Under the pieces are notes generated by a model. The model was given only the letters and a program-made list of their open reading frames with translations, had not been told where the DNA came from and made no database searches. The position numbers and the translations under genes were made by a program. A DNA stretch of 64,000 nucleotides from Candidatus Planktophila versatilis (GTDB taxonomy: Bacteria; Actinomycetota; Actinomycetes; Nanopelagicales; Nanopelagicaceae): positions 1,054,001 to 1,118,000 of the forward strand of contig NZ_CP016774.1 in the NCBI RefSeq assembly GCF_002288105.1, given 5' to 3'. Positions 1-9,957 of this stretch are shown piece by piece (position 1 is the first letter of the stretch; every line of letters starts with the position of its first letter).

Positions 1-1225
<1,225 letters not shown>

Positions 1226-1519
1226 TTACTTCTCGATAATCGCGAGGATGTCGCGAGCAGAGAGAACGAGGTACTCCTCGTTGTTGTACTTCACTTCAGT
1301 TCCGCCGTACTTGCTATAGAGAACAACGTCGCCAACTTTTACATCCATTGGTACGCGAACGCCATCATCGAAGCGGCCTGGGCCAACTGCAACAACTGTG
1401 CCTTCTTGTGGCTTCTCTTTCGCGGTATCTGGGATAACAAGACCTGATGCAGTTGTGGTCTCAGCTTCATTTGCCTTAACAACAATGCGATCTTCGAGTG
1501 GCTTAATGGCAACTGCCAT
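1226..1519 (-). CDS. groES: 10 kDa co-chaperonin GroES
   Basis: Heptameric lid of the GroEL folding chamber, cytoplasmic. The 97-residue protein begins [14 protein letters not shown] and contains the mobile-loop region ([12 protein letters not shown]) and the conserved [12 protein letters not shown] segment, full length for the family. An upstream in-frame ATG would add 19 residues, but the ATG at 1519 is preceded by AGAAGGAG and gives the usual N-terminus, so it is preferred. It is the first gene of groES-groEL and is expressed from a promoter overlapped by a CIRCE-like operator, so repression by HrcA and heat induction are expected. Confidence 0.97.
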   Translation of the reverse strand: MAVAIKPLEDRIVVKANEAETTTASGLVIPDTAKEKPQEGTVVAVGPGRFDDGVRVPMDVKVGDVVLYSKYGGTEVKYNNEEYLVLSARDILAIIEK

Positions 1520-1597
1520 GGTGGTACTCCTTCTTATTCGAGTGTGTGTTTCGAGTCTTAGCTTTGATATTTCCACTATGTCGGGACTTACCTGCCG

Positions 1598-1624
1598 TTA
1601 GCAGTGTGGGCCCGAGAGTGCTAA
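1598..1624 (-). promoter_or_regulatory. CIRCE-type operator (HrcA site) upstream of groES
   Basis: The plus strand reads TTAGCAGTG, nine bases, then GAGTGCTAA. This is the CIRCE architecture of a 9-9-9 inverted repeat (consensus TTAGCACTC-N9-GAGTGCTAA), with one arm perfect and two differences in the other. It lies about 80 bp before groES, at the expected transcription start. HrcA is the known repressor of CIRCE in actinobacteria; hrcA itself is not in the window. Confidence 0.88.
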
Positions 1625-1629
1625 CGCCA

Positions 1630-1658
1630 AGCCTAGGGGCGCTTATTCCACCCGGCAA
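1630..1658 (-). promoter_or_regulatory. Predicted groESL promoter
   Basis: On the minus strand a -35-like TTGCCG (1658-1653) is followed after 17 bp by a -10-like TAGGCT (1635-1630), which fits the actinobacterial TANNNT pattern. The predicted start point falls at the edge of the CIRCE element, so a repressor bound there would block initiation. It lies between the tsaD stop and groES, giving groESL its own promoter. Sequence-only prediction. Confidence 0.5.
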
Positions 1659-1667
1659 ATCCAGGAG

Positions 1668-2699
1668 CTAAAGGTTGACCTGCTCCACCTTCAGGCTCGA
1701 ATCGGCATCAAAGGCACCGTGTGTGGCTGGTCTGCCCGAACTGAGCATCAGGGAGCCCAGAGCCGCCACCATCGCCCCATTATCGGTACAAAGGCCAGCG
1801 GCAGGGATACGAAGCTGCACCCCGGCTTTTTCACAGCGATCAGCTGCCACCGCGCGAAGACGTGAATTAGCAGCTACCCCACCGGCAATTACCAATGAAT
1901 TAATCCCAGTTGATTTACATGCAGCCAGTGCCTTAAGCAGCAAGACATCAACTACCGCCTCTTGAAATGATGCTGCCACATCTGCGCGAACAAATCTTGG
2001 CGTGTTCTCTAAATATCTAGCCACTGCAGTCTTAAGTCCAGAGAAAGAAAATTCATAAGGGCGAGACTGCCAATCTTGGGAAGTTGTCAGCCCTCTTGGA
2101 AAATCAATTGCAGTTGGTGATCCGCCTTGTGCTTCTCGATCGATTGCTGGCCCGCCTGGAAAACCTAACGCCAATAACCGCGCAATCTTATCGAAGGCCT
2201 CACCTGCCGCATCGTCCATCGTTGCACCTAGTTTGGTAATGGAACCCGTGATGTCATCAACTTGCAAAAGGGAAGAATGACCACCACTAACCAGCAACGC
2301 AATAGTTGGATCTGTGGGTTTGTCATGGGTTAAGTATTCAACTGATACATGAGCTGCTAAATGGTTCACACCATAGAGCGGGCGACCAAGACCTTGCGCT
2401 AGCCCACTTGCTGAGGCAACACCGACAAGGAGTGCCCCCACTAATCCGGGGCCAGCTGTCACAGCAATAGCATCTATATCTTTAAGTGAAATCTTGGCAT
2501 CAGTTACTGCGCGTTGGATGCTGGGAAGCATCGCCTCTAAATGTGCACGGGAAGCGATTTCAGGAACTACTCCCCCAAAGCGTGCATGTTCTTCCACACT
2601 TGATGCAATGACATTGGCTAATAAGGTGCGACCGCGCACAATTCCTATTGCCGTTTCATCACACGAAGTTTCAATTCCCAGAACTATCGGCTGCATCAT
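1668..2699 (-). CDS. tsaD: tRNA N6-adenosine threonylcarbamoyltransferase TsaD
   Basis: Catalytic subunit that transfers the threonylcarbamoyl group from TC-AMP to A37 of ANN-decoding tRNAs, acting with TsaB and TsaE, both encoded just upstream. The 343 residues have the ASKHA-fold nucleotide loop (IETSCDET, residues 9-16), the metal-binding HLAAH motif (His113 and His117) and the later SGGHSSL and AGGVAANS segments. Length is normal for the bacterial family. The ATG overlaps the rimI stop by 4 bp (ATGA), showing translational coupling in the order tsaE-tsaB-rimI-tsaD. Confidence 0.97.
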   Translation of the reverse strand: MMQPIVLGIETSCDETAIGIVRGRTLLANVIASSVEEHARFGGVVPEIASRAHLEAMLPSIQRAVTDAKISLKDIDAIAVTAGPGLVGALLVGVASASGLAQGLGRPLYGVNHLAAHVSVEYLTHDKPTDPTIALLVSGGHSSLLQVDDITGSITKLGATMDDAAGEAFDKIARLLALGFPGGPAIDREAQGGSPTAIDFPRGLTTSQDWQSRPYEFSFSGLKTAVARYLENTPRFVRADVAASFQEAVVDVLLLKALAACKSTGINSLVIAGGVAANSRLRAVAADRCEKAGVQLRIPAAGLCTDNGAMVAALGSLMLSSGRPATHGAFDADSSLKVEQVNL

Positions 2700-3148
2700 G
2701 TGAACTCCTTGCGCATGACAAGAGCGTCACTGCCAGGACCGTAATAATTCATACGTACCGAAATCTGCATATATCCAAGTGCCTGATAGAGCTCGATGGC
2801 GGCGGCGTTGGTATGTTCGACTTCCAGCATCATGGCACTGGCGCCGCCCTCTTCTGACCATTGCTCAATTTGTCGCATAAATTCGCGGGCTATCCCTTGT
2901 CTGCGAAATTCAGGAAGTACTGCCACGGTGAGAATATCTGCCTCAACTCCTGGTGCTGGCAGAAATACACCGCAATATCCCACGATGCGATTATCACTTT
3001 CGGCCACCGACATAAATCGGGTGCGAGGAATGCCAGCAAACTCTTCTTTAAATTGGGCAGAGTTCCACGGTGAATATGGAAATAACTCTTTCTCATAACC
3101 GACAAGAACTGGAATATCCAATGCGATGGGCTGGCGATAAGTAATCAT
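2696..3148 (-). CDS. rimI: Ribosomal-protein-alanine N-acetyltransferase RimI-like (GNAT)
   Basis: GNAT-fold acetyltransferase of 150 residues; family members acetylate protein N-termini, classically that of ribosomal protein S18, using acetyl-CoA. The acetyl-CoA binding motif is visible as V[10 protein letters not shown] near residues 78-88, preceded by the beta-strand segment ADILTVAV, and the C-terminal [14 protein letters not shown] resembles the RimI GF-x-x-x-x-RxxYY ending. It overlaps tsaB by 4 bp and tsaD by 4 bp. The tsaB-rimI-tsaD arrangement is widespread in bacteria. Substrate is inferred from family and context only. Confidence 0.92.
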   Translation of the reverse strand: MITYRQPIALDIPVLVGYEKELFPYSPWNSAQFKEEFAGIPRTRFMSVAESDNRIVGYCGVFLPAPGVEADILTVAVLPEFRRQGIAREFMRQIEQWSEEGGASAMMLEVEHTNAAAIELYQALGYMQISVRMNYYGPGSDALVMRKEFT

Positions 3149-3678
3149 GGCCGCTCCGCGGTGGGCACAGCATCAGGTCGACGTAAATACATAGGCTCAG
3201 TAATGCTCTGGCTTGCTGCCAGTGAAACTAGTTTTTGCATATCGGGAAAAACATCAATGATGAAGTTGGCAACTTCAGCCGGTTTATTGACCGAGGGGCC
3301 AGCAACGCGGATGCCATCTTGGTAACTAGCCCAGTAAATCTCTTTCCGGCGGGCATCAATTGCCACTGTGTACTGATCTTTATCAATTGCAATCGCATCG
3401 AGTGAACAGATTCCAATAACAGGAATCTGGCGGGCGAGAGCAAATGACTGCGCAAATGCGATCCCCACACGAAGACCGGTAAAAGGCCCCGGACCCATTC
3501 CCACAACTACTTGGTGCGGAGGCTTGGCAACCTTCAGCGCATCTGCAACTAACTCTGAAAGTGCGCGTCCGTGATCAGTTGCTCCCTCATGTGCCTTCTC
3601 AAAAAGAACTACGCCATTTTCAATAATTCCAACAATCGTCTTTGAAGTTGAGGTATCGATAGCGAGTGAGATTGTCAT
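3145..3678 (-). CDS. tsaB: tRNA threonylcarbamoyladenosine biosynthesis protein TsaB
   Basis: Non-catalytic partner that dimerises with TsaD and scaffolds the t6A synthesis complex. The 177 residues open with the ASKHA strand SLAIDTSTS and carry the highly conserved GMGPGPFTGLRVGI loop near residue 60-75. It is somewhat shorter than many homologues (about 210-230), with a reduced C-terminal half that ends in a MYLRRPDA-type segment usual for the family. Start overlaps the tsaE stop by 4 bp. Confidence 0.95.
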   Translation of the reverse strand: MTISLAIDTSTSKTIVGIIENGVVLFEKAHEGATDHGRALSELVADALKVAKPPHQVVVGMGPGPFTGLRVGIAFAQSFALARQIPVIGICSLDAIAIDKDQYTVAIDARRKEIYWASYQDGIRVAGPSVNKPAEVANFIIDVFPDMQKLVSLAASQSITEPMYLRRPDAVPTAERP

Positions 3679-4130
3679 AGCTCAACACCCTGCCAGCGCG
3701 CGCCAACCTTATTGATTAGTACTTCACGAACTTCTTCAGTGCGATCAATGGTGATTTCAAGGCGTTCATCACTTAATCGTGCAGATTCAGCCCCGCCCCA
3801 TTCAATAACCGTCACGGCATCTTCGCGCGCCGTATCAAGATCCAAATCATCTAAGTAAACAGCTGCGTTGCCACCTTCAAGTAGTCGGTAGGCATCGACG
3901 TGAATAAGTGTGAGTGCAGCCTGATGAATTCGGGAGATCACAAAGGTGGGCGATGTAATGTCGTTGATGCCGAGTGCTTGACCAATACCTTGAACCAAAA
4001 CAGTTTTGCCGGCGCCCAGTGGGCCGTTGAGCAAGATGAGATCTCCAACGCGGCACTTGGCGCCGATGCGCATACCTAGTGCATGCATATCTGCAGCAGT
4101 CTCGATTCTCACTCGTGAAGGATAGTTCAT
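3675..4130 (-). CDS. tsaE: tRNA threonylcarbamoyladenosine biosynthesis ATPase TsaE
   Basis: ATPase that resets the TsaB-TsaD complex during t6A formation. The 151 residues contain the Walker A loop GPLGAGKT (about residues 36-43), the switch-like SPTFVISR segment and the Walker-B-like HVDAYRL, as in the family. The ATG at 4130 has no ribosome binding site and sits only a few bases after a strong terminator hairpin. A GTG at 4112 preceded by TATCCT at exactly six bases would give a leaderless start (MRIETAAD...) and is a credible alternative. First gene of tsaE-tsaB-rimI-tsaD. Confidence 0.95.
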   Translation of the reverse strand: MNYPSRVRIETAADMHALGMRIGAKCRVGDLILLNGPLGAGKTVLVQGIGQALGINDITSPTFVISRIHQAALTLIHVDAYRLLEGGNAAVYLDDLDLDTAREDAVTVIEWGGAESARLSDERLEITIDRTEEVREVLINKVGARWQGVEL

Positions 4131-4137
4131 AGTGAAA

Positions 4138-4175
4138 AAGAAGAAGGGCCCCAGTCTCCCAGGGCCCTTCTTCTT
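4138..4175 (-). terminator. Rho-independent terminator after the secreted hydrolase gene
   Basis: A perfect 14-bp inverted repeat (arms 4138-4151 and 4162-4175, core GGGCCC) encloses a 10-base loop; on the minus strand the stem is followed by CTTTTTC. It lies between the hydrolase stop and tsaE and so ends the importer transcript. The arms are symmetrical, but no gene approaches from the left. Confidence 0.88.
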
Positions 4176-4189
4176 AACTTATTGCTGAA

Positions 4190-5794
4190 TTAATAGCCGA
4201 AGTCATACTTCAGATCGGCTGGACGGTAATCAATATCGCCATTGAGGTAAGGAACCTTTTCTGCGATGTATTGAACATACTCACTTGTTGGAACCTTTCC
4301 TGATTTAGCAGCGACTGCGAGCATATCTACCCACGCCTTCAACTGCTTCTTCGTAAAGGATTCATGGTCTACCCCAGATGCAGCAACTGGCCCTGTTAGG
4401 TCTGGTAGACCAGCAGCGGTGAACTTTGTGTAGGTCTCTGGAGTCAAAGTCCATAGAGCGAGAGTGTTCCAGATTGGCTTCTTGCCAGTCCTTGTCTTCT
4501 CCCACGATGAAAGTGCCTTTTCATAGACTTCGCGCTTGCGATCTACATAGCGAACAGTTTGGCCTGGAAAGACGAGGCGATCTGCTTCATTATGAAGCAG
4601 AATCGTTGGATGTGTTGAGGTAAACGACGACTTATCAAGTGCCTTGAACTTAGCAATTGCGGCGGCATCACCTGTAACACGAGGAGCCATGGAAAGCACT
4701 CCAAGCATCGCTGTGATTGCCTCATCACCTGATAGTCCAAGGTTGTAACGACCAGCATCGGCCTCATCGAGCAGCGATGCCCAGTTTGTCTTGGTGTTGT
4801 CATAGAACCCTGCTCCAGTAATTTCAGAGAGCGACTGACCAGCAAGCACGCCACTTCCAAGAGCTGAACCTATGTTTTCTAGAACAGCCACTGTTGCATT
4901 GATGCTGTGTTCAGCAATCACGGCATTTGTCGAGATTCCATCCATGTGAGCACTCTTCGTTGGAATACCAGAGAGGAGTCCGGTAAGTAGAAGTGCTGAG
5001 CGTTGTGGAATCCCAGAACCCTTCAAGGCTGCAGGATATTCAAGTCCTGGAGCACCAAGGTTCTTGCTCCAAGCACCGAGAAGCGCAGCTACCTTCTGCA
5101 ATTCACCGACAGATGCCATGTGACCGGCTACTCCCTTAAGACCAAATGCTGCGCAACCTTTAATGGTTGGATCAGCAAAGACGCTCAGGATGTAGAAAAT
5201 GTCGCAAGCAGACTGTATTGCGTCGGCAATTGAAGGAGTTACACCAGCCATGATTCCCACTGAATCCGCATACGTTGGATACTTCTCAACGAAAGGGGTA
5301 ATGGTGGATCCAGCTTGTGATGCTCCGTACAGAACCTTCTTCTTAATCTTTGGATACTTAGCGCTCGCTATATCAATGACCTCTTTGATCATGTCAATTC
5401 GGTAGGCGCTGTTCCAGCCTCGAAGGCCCTTAACTGTTCCATCGTAGGCGGCTAGTCCGTAACCCGCGAGGAGCATCTCCTTTGAGATATCAAAATTGCC
5501 GTTGACACTCGAAGGTGCAGTTTGTTCTACACCCGTAGGAACTGCGGATACACCCGGATAAGTCCAACGGATTCCATGCTCCCAGAAGAACATAGTTCCC
5601 TTGAAGTTAAATGGCATCTTAAATACATATCCAGCACCATTAGCAAGCGTGCCCGTACAGGTTTCAAGAGCTGCTTTGTCAGTTGTACATGTTGGCTCCG
5701 CAGCGTTTGCTGCAGGAACAGATACAAGAACACCTGCTGCTACAAGTGCTGCCGCACTCACAGCTGCGATTGATTTACGCATTGATAGTTTCAT
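4190..5794 (-). CDS. Secreted alpha/beta hydrolase, substrate unknown
   Basis: A 534-residue exported protein. Residues 1-32 form a Sec signal peptide (MKLSMRKS, hydrophobic Ala/Val core, cleavage near ANA-AE). The mature part has an oxyanion-type HGIRW segment (~73), the nucleophile elbow GASQAG (Ser ~159), a late acid-loop candidate HNEADRLVFPG and a C-terminal GVDHESF that could supply the catalytic His. These fit a lipase/esterase/peptidase-type serine hydrolase; the exact family is not recognised. The ATG at 5794 lies 4 bp after the stop of the ABC binding protein, so the two are coupled; a TTG at 5806 is a weaker start. Context suggests it releases a small product taken up by the adjacent importer (inference). 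Confidence 0.82.
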   Translation of the reverse strand: MKLSMRKSIAAVSAAALVAAGVLVSVPAANAAEPTCTTDKAALETCTGTLANGAGYVFKMPFNFKGTMFFWEHGIRWTYPGVSAVPTGVEQTAPSSVNGNFDISKEMLLAGYGLAAYDGTVKGLRGWNSAYRIDMIKEVIDIASAKYPKIKKKVLYGASQAGSTITPFVEKYPTYADSVGIMAGVTPSIADAIQSACDIFYILSVFADPTIKGCAAFGLKGVAGHMASVGELQKVAALLGAWSKNLGAPGLEYPAALKGSGIPQRSALLLTGLLSGIPTKSAHMDGISTNAVIAEHSINATVAVLENIGSALGSGVLAGQSLSEITGAGFYDNTKTNWASLLDEADAGRYNLGLSGDEAITAMLGVLSMAPRVTGDAAAIAKFKALDKSSFTSTHPTILLHNEADRLVFPGQTVRYVDRKREVYEKALSSWEKTRTGKKPIWNTLALWTLTPETYTKFTAAGLPDLTGPVAASGVDHESFTKKQLKAWVDMLAVAAKSGKVPTSEYVQYIAEKVPYLNGDIDYRPADLKYDFGY

Positions 5795-5798
5795 CTGA

Positions 5799-7151
5799 TT
5801 AACCAACCTTTGGTAGTGAATCGGCTGCGATTGCAGGACGTGTGTATTTGAGTTCGGTTACAGGACCTTTAGCTGAATCAGTTGTCCACAGTTTACGTGT
5901 GCCATCGATTGGCTTAAGTACTGCCGTTGCATCATATTTTCCGATCCAGAAGCCCGTATAAGCCTCGTGGGTCTTTGCAGAGTATCCGAGTGGAGCAAGA
6001 GCTGCACTCGATAACTTAGCTGGATTGTTTTCGATGTATTTGATGATTCCTGGACGTGTGAGGTCTTTACCAGCACCCATAAGAGCAGCTGTCATGGTGT
6101 AGCCAATGTTCATTCCTTGCAGAACATTGTTATCCCAAGCCTTGCCTGTGGCTGGGCCGGTGTTGAATTCATCATTTATCTTCTTAAATGCCTTGACGAA
6201 TTCGTCATCTGCTTCACCTGGTGACGGAGCATGTGATGCTGAAATCGTTCCAGCTAGGAGCCCTGCTGATACAGCCGCAGGGATTCCTTTTGTACTGAGA
6301 ATTGTCTGGAAGGTGGTGGCATCTGATCCCACAGAGATGACTATGTACTGTGGCTTGTAGCCAATCTTGTTCGCTGAACCCACAGCTGCTGCAAATGCTG
6401 AAGCAGTGGCGCCAACTACAACAACTTCGACGTTATTATCTTTTAGCTGTTGCATCTGAGCATCGAGTCCACCAGCTTGAGCGCCAGCGATAAATGTTGC
6501 GGCATTCTTCTTCGCTGTGAAAGTTACTCCAGCAGTTGCTAGACCTTCCACAGTGTTACGACCGAAGTCATCGGTCTGATAGAGAATTCCAACGCTCTTT
6601 GTAGACAGATTCTCCTTGATGTACTTTCCAAGAATTTTCGCTTCAACAACGTAGGTTCCCAAAGAACCGAAGGTTGTTGGATACTTCTTAGGATCTGTGT
6701 AGAAACCGCTATATCCACTTAGGACGAATAGGTCAGGGATTCCACGACGATTAATATCCTTGATAACAGAGATATGTGTCTGGGTTCCAATAGAGCCCAC
6801 CATCGCAAAGACTTTATCCTTATTAATCAGTGCTGACGCAGTTGAAACTGTGAGGCCAGCCTTGTATGCGTCATCTTTGGCAACCAAAGTGATCTTGCGG
6901 CCATAGACGCCGCCCTTTGAATTGACGTAGTCGAAGTAGGCGCGCATGGCGTCATCTACTTTGTTATATCCCGGGCTCGCTGCGCCTGTCTGTGGCAGCT
7001 GCATTCCTAAAACAATTTCAGTGTCACTTACACCTGGTGTGCTCGCACCCTGAGCCGGCATCGCTGTGAGCGCGAGCGCGCCAGCGAGGGCTACAGAGAT
7101 AACTACGATGGACTTACGAGGTGATCGGGACAGAGATGCACGATTTTTCAC
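5799..7151 (-). CDS. ABC transporter substrate-binding protein, branched-chain amino acid/amide type (LivJ/K-like)
   Basis: Extracytoplasmic receptor of a Liv/Urt-type importer, about 450 residues. After a basic N-region (SLSRSPRKS) and hydrophobic core ending AMPAQGAS, the mature protein shows the family opening (DTEIVLGMQLPQTG), the NSKGGVYGRKI segment and the KSVGILYQTDDFG hinge strand. No lipobox Cys is seen. The GTG at 7151 has a GAAAGAG site 8 bases upstream and is preferred; GTG 7160 and ATG 7205 are alternatives. It is separated by about 200 bp from livM upstream and is 4 bp from the hydrolase. Ligand cannot be deduced; urea, amides, amino acids and aromatic compounds are known for the family. 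Confidence 0.9.
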   Translation of the reverse strand: MKNRASLSRSPRKSIVVISVALAGALALTAMPAQGASTPGVSDTEIVLGMQLPQTGAASPGYNKVDDAMRAYFDYVNSKGGVYGRKITLVAKDDAYKAGLTVSTASALINKDKVFAMVGSIGTQTHISVIKDINRRGIPDLFVLSGYSGFYTDPKKYPTTFGSLGTYVVEAKILGKYIKENLSTKSVGILYQTDDFGRNTVEGLATAGVTFTAKKNAATFIAGAQAGGLDAQMQQLKDNNVEVVVVGATASAFAAAVGSANKIGYKPQYIVISVGSDATTFQTILSTKGIPAAVSAGLLAGTISASHAPSPGEADDEFVKAFKKINDEFNTGPATGKAWDNNVLQGMNIGYTMTAALMGAGKDLTRPGIIKYIENNPAKLSSAALAPLGYSAKTHEAYTGFWIGKYDATAVLKPIDGTRKLWTTDSAKGPVTELKYTRPAIAADSLPKVG

Positions 7152-7212
7152 TGCATTCACTCTTTCTCTTTGCCTTATATGCGATAAGGGGACATAAGCC
7201 GCCATATCGCCA

Positions 7213-7264
7213 CTAGCCCCGAGGTGGGCTAGAACGACCTCACGCTAACAGATACCGAACGGTA
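7213..7264 (-). promoter_or_regulatory. Possible operator region before the binding-protein gene
   Basis: Two inverted repeats lie in the gap between livM and the binding-protein gene. One is the 12-bp palindrome TACCG-AA-CGGTA (7253-7264), of the short GC-flanked type often bound by TetR-family repressors. The other is a perfect 7-bp repeat, CTAGCCC-6-GGGCTAG (7213-7232), which could fold in the mRNA. An A/T-only inverted repeat (TTTTTGT/ACAAAAA) at about 7319-7337 lies nearer the livM stop. No regulator gene is adjacent, so the operator reading is tentative. Confidence 0.35.
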
Positions 7265-7347
7265 AGTGAACGGAAAGAGTCCTCACGGGCGAGTCCCTGC
7301 CTACGGGAATGCCTATAATTTTTGTTTATAACAAAAAGATATATAAC

Positions 7348-8340
7348 TTATTTATGTTTGTGAAGCTTCACACCAGCTACTCCAGCAGGGTTTATCACCA
7401 CTGTGAGAATAAGTAAGAGGCTAGAGATTAGCGCCGGTAAGTAGTTGGAGACCTGTTCGCTTAATTCGAAGTTTCCAAGAATTAGCTCGATCCAGTCAGG
7501 TAAGAAAACAACGATGACAGTACCGATAAAGGCGCCGGCAATACTGCGGATTCCGCCAAGTACTGCAGCGGTCAATAACAACAGTGAGAGTGAAACTGGA
7601 TAGACGCTGGGACCCACTAATCCACGAAGCCCGTAGAGGGCGCCAGATAACCCGGCAAATGTTGATGAGATAACAAAGACATAAATCTTCTGGCGAGCGA
7701 AGTTCACACCGGCAAGTGATGCCGCACTTTCATGATCTCGAATAGATCGCCACATCCGCCCAGTGCGCGATAAGAGAATGTTGGATGCAAAAAAGAGTGC
7801 TACCGCTGCAAATGGCAGTGCCACGTAGAGCTGCCATTGCTCGTAGGTGGGTTCGCCAAAGAGAGAGGAGAACCACTGTGGTGGATACCCCACATCTACT
7901 TGCAACCCTTCATCGCCTTTAAAGACTGACATAAATCTATTTGCAATAGTTGGAATTGCAAGTGCAATTACTAGCGTGGTTCCGGCAAGGTAGGGACCAC
8001 GCAGTCGAGCTGCCGCAACACCGAGTAGAAGGCCAGCAATGGCTGAAGAAATAATTGAGAGCGGAATCGCAACCCAGAGTGAAAGTTTGTAATTAATCAT
8101 CAGCAGCGCTGTGGAATATCCGCCCACCGCCATCAGTGCGCCTTGACCCAAGGACAATTGCCCTGAAATTCCAGTCAGCAACGTGATTGATAGAACGCCA
8201 ATAAACAAAATCAGCACCACAGCTAGTTGTGCTTGGTTGTAGGCATCAAATTGCAGACCAACCAGCAGTATTAGGGCTGAGAAAATTAGCGTGCGAATAA
8301 GGCTGGTGCGTGCTATTGATTTCACTTTGAGATTAGACAC
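7348..8340 (-). CDS. livM: Branched-chain amino acid/amide-type ABC permease, LivM-like
   Basis: Inner-membrane permease subunit of the Liv-type importer, about 330 residues. It has a series of long hydrophobic segments and the LivM hallmark GISGQLSLGQGALMAVGGYSTA near residues 55-75, then the LRGPYLAGTTLVIALA motif and the cytoplasmic coupling region HESAASLAGVNFARQK. The preferred start is GTG 8340, which overlaps the livH stop by 8 bp and has AAAGGA eight bases upstream; ATG 8349 and ATG 8370 lie further inside livH. It pairs with LivH to form the heterodimeric channel. Confidence 0.92.
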   Translation of the reverse strand: MSNLKVKSIARTSLIRTLIFSALILLVGLQFDAYNQAQLAVVLILFIGVLSITLLTGISGQLSLGQGALMAVGGYSTALLMINYKLSLWVAIPLSIISSAIAGLLLGVAAARLRGPYLAGTTLVIALAIPTIANRFMSVFKGDEGLQVDVGYPPQWFSSLFGEPTYEQWQLYVALPFAAVALFFASNILLSRTGRMWRSIRDHESAASLAGVNFARQKIYVFVISSTFAGLSGALYGLRGLVGPSVYPVSLSLLLLTAAVLGGIRSIAGAFIGTVIVVFLPDWIELILGNFELSEQVSNYLPALISSLLLILTVVINPAGVAGVKLHKHK

Positions 8341-9244
8341 GGCGCGCATCCTTTGATCCGAGAATGCCACGCGGGCGAATAATCAAAACCAGGAGAAGCA
8401 CCGCCAAGATAGCCAGATATACATCTTCTGGGGTGTCATAGAAGGTCACAAATGAGATAACCATTCCGAGAATGAATCCTCCAAGTACTGCTCCTGCCGG
8501 ACTATCGAGTCCGCCAACAACTGCAGCGGTAAAGCCCACGATGAGAACGAGATCAAGTGTGTTCGGCGATAAATTTGATATGGGAGTAATGAGAAGTCCA
8601 GCAAGTGAAGATGCCGCACCTGATATAGCCCAACTAATTGTGCGAGTGCGATTTGTTCGAATTCCACTGAGTTTTGCTACTTCTTGATTAAGCGCTGTTG
8701 CGCGCATTGCTAGGCCAATGCCAGTCTTGGTAAAGAAGAGTGTTGTGAGAATTAATGTGACAGCCACAATTGACACTACGAAAACATCGAATGAGGTAAA
8801 GGGCAAAACATTGCCGGCCACAGTGAAGCCTTCCTGCTTTGCTGGTGAGGGAAATCCTCGCTCTTCTGCAGCCCAGATAATTCCGGCAAGTGCTTGCAGC
8901 GCGCCTAGGATTCCAAGGGATGCAATAACAGGAACTGCCGCCCGCATTGATTCACTGCTCAGTAACTCACTCTGCTTCTTATTTGAGAGCGGTCGCATGA
9001 TGAAAATATCAAGGAGCGCACCAAGTGCGGCCCCAGAAAGAAGGGCTACAAAGAAGGCAAGCCAATATGAATAGCCGTTAGTGATCAGCGTTGAAGCGAT
9101 GTAGGTGCTAAACATCGCCTGACCCATTTGGGCAAAGTTAACAATGCCGGCACCGCGCCAGACAATGACAAGCCCGAGCGCAACGAGTGCGAAGATCGCG
9201 CCACGAGATGTGCCTAAAGATAGGGCTGCTAAGAAAGTATTCAT
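8333..9244 (-). CDS. livH: Branched-chain amino acid/amide-type ABC permease, LivH-like
   Basis: Second permease of the importer, about 303 residues, with the LivH N-terminal signature: a hydrophobic stretch followed by GAGIVNFAQMGQAMFSTY near residue 32-50. Eight or so membrane segments are apparent. The coupling loop LNQEVAKLSGIRTNRTR and the C-terminal GGLDSPAGAVLGGFILGM element are typical. ATG 9244 shares one base with the livF stop (TGATG), which is stronger coupling than the TTG one codon upstream. Confidence 0.93.
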   Translation of the reverse strand: MNTFLAALSLGTSRGAIFALVALGLVIVWRGAGIVNFAQMGQAMFSTYIASTLITNGYSYWLAFFVALLSGAALGALLDIFIMRPLSNKKQSELLSSESMRAAVPVIASLGILGALQALAGIIWAAEERGFPSPAKQEGFTVAGNVLPFTSFDVFVVSIVAVTLILTTLFFTKTGIGLAMRATALNQEVAKLSGIRTNRTRTISWAISGAASSLAGLLITPISNLSPNTLDLVLIVGFTAAVVGGLDSPAGAVLGGFILGMVISFVTFYDTPEDVYLAILAVLLLVLIIRPRGILGSKDARRV

Positions 9245-9957
9245 CAATACCCCAAATATGCAGCGCGTAGTTTTGCATCAGCTTTGAGCTCTGCTGCAGG
9301 GCGATCTGCCACAACTTTTCCAAGTGCGAGCAGCACACCGTGGTCTGCCACACCGAGTGCGGTATTGGCATTTTGCTCGACAAGTAAAACCGAAAGCCCA
9401 GTGCTGCGACACAGGATATTTACGGAATCAATGATTTGTTCAACAACAAGAGGTGCCAATCCCAGTGATGGTTCATCTAGAAGAAGCAGTTGTGGGCGCG
9501 AGACCAAGGCGCGGCTGATAGCCAACATCTGACGTTCTCCGCCAGAGAGCGTGCCTGCTAATTGCTTACGGCGCTCTTTAAGTCGCGGAAAGAGTGCATA
9601 CATCTCATCTATTGCAGTTGTTATATCTGACTTAAATTTTCTACGGCGGAAAAGAGAACCCATCGAGATATTTTCTTCCACGCTCAACTCTGAAATAACT
9701 GCATGCCCCTCAGGAACATGTGCGATTCCCAATCGGACAATATCTTCTGGGCGCTTTCCTAGGATTGATTGCCCTTTCCATGTGATGGAACCGGAACTGG
9801 GATGTTCCAGACCTGAAATCGTGCGCAGTAACGTGCTCTTTCCAGCGCCGTTGGCGCCAATCACGGTAGTGATCTTTGATTCCTGTGCCTGCATCGATAC
9901 GCCATCAATGGCCACAACAGAACCGAAGCGAGTGACGAGATTGTCAATCTTAAGCAT
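9244..9957 (-). CDS. livF: ABC transporter ATP-binding protein, LivF-like
   Basis: Nucleotide-binding subunit of about 237 residues. Walker A GANGAGKST (~33-41), the ABC signature LSGGERQ and Walker B LLLLDEPSLGLAP are intact, followed by the D-loop and switch His region of a functional ATPase. The LivF-type segment IVRLGIAHVPEGHAVISELSVEEN is present. The open frame extends 38 codons upstream, but ATG 9957 begins the canonical MLKIDNLVTRFG and overlaps the livG stop by 8 bp, so it is taken as the start. Confidence 0.95.
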   Translation of the reverse strand: MLKIDNLVTRFGSVVAIDGVSMQAQESKITTVIGANGAGKSTLLRTISGLEHPSSGSITWKGQSILGKRPEDIVRLGIAHVPEGHAVISELSVEENISMGSLFRRRKFKSDITTAIDEMYALFPRLKERRKQLAGTLSGGERQMLAISRALVSRPQLLLLDEPSLGLAPLVVEQIIDSVNILCRSTGLSVLLVEQNANTALGVADHGVLLALGKVVADRPAAELKADAKLRAAYLGY

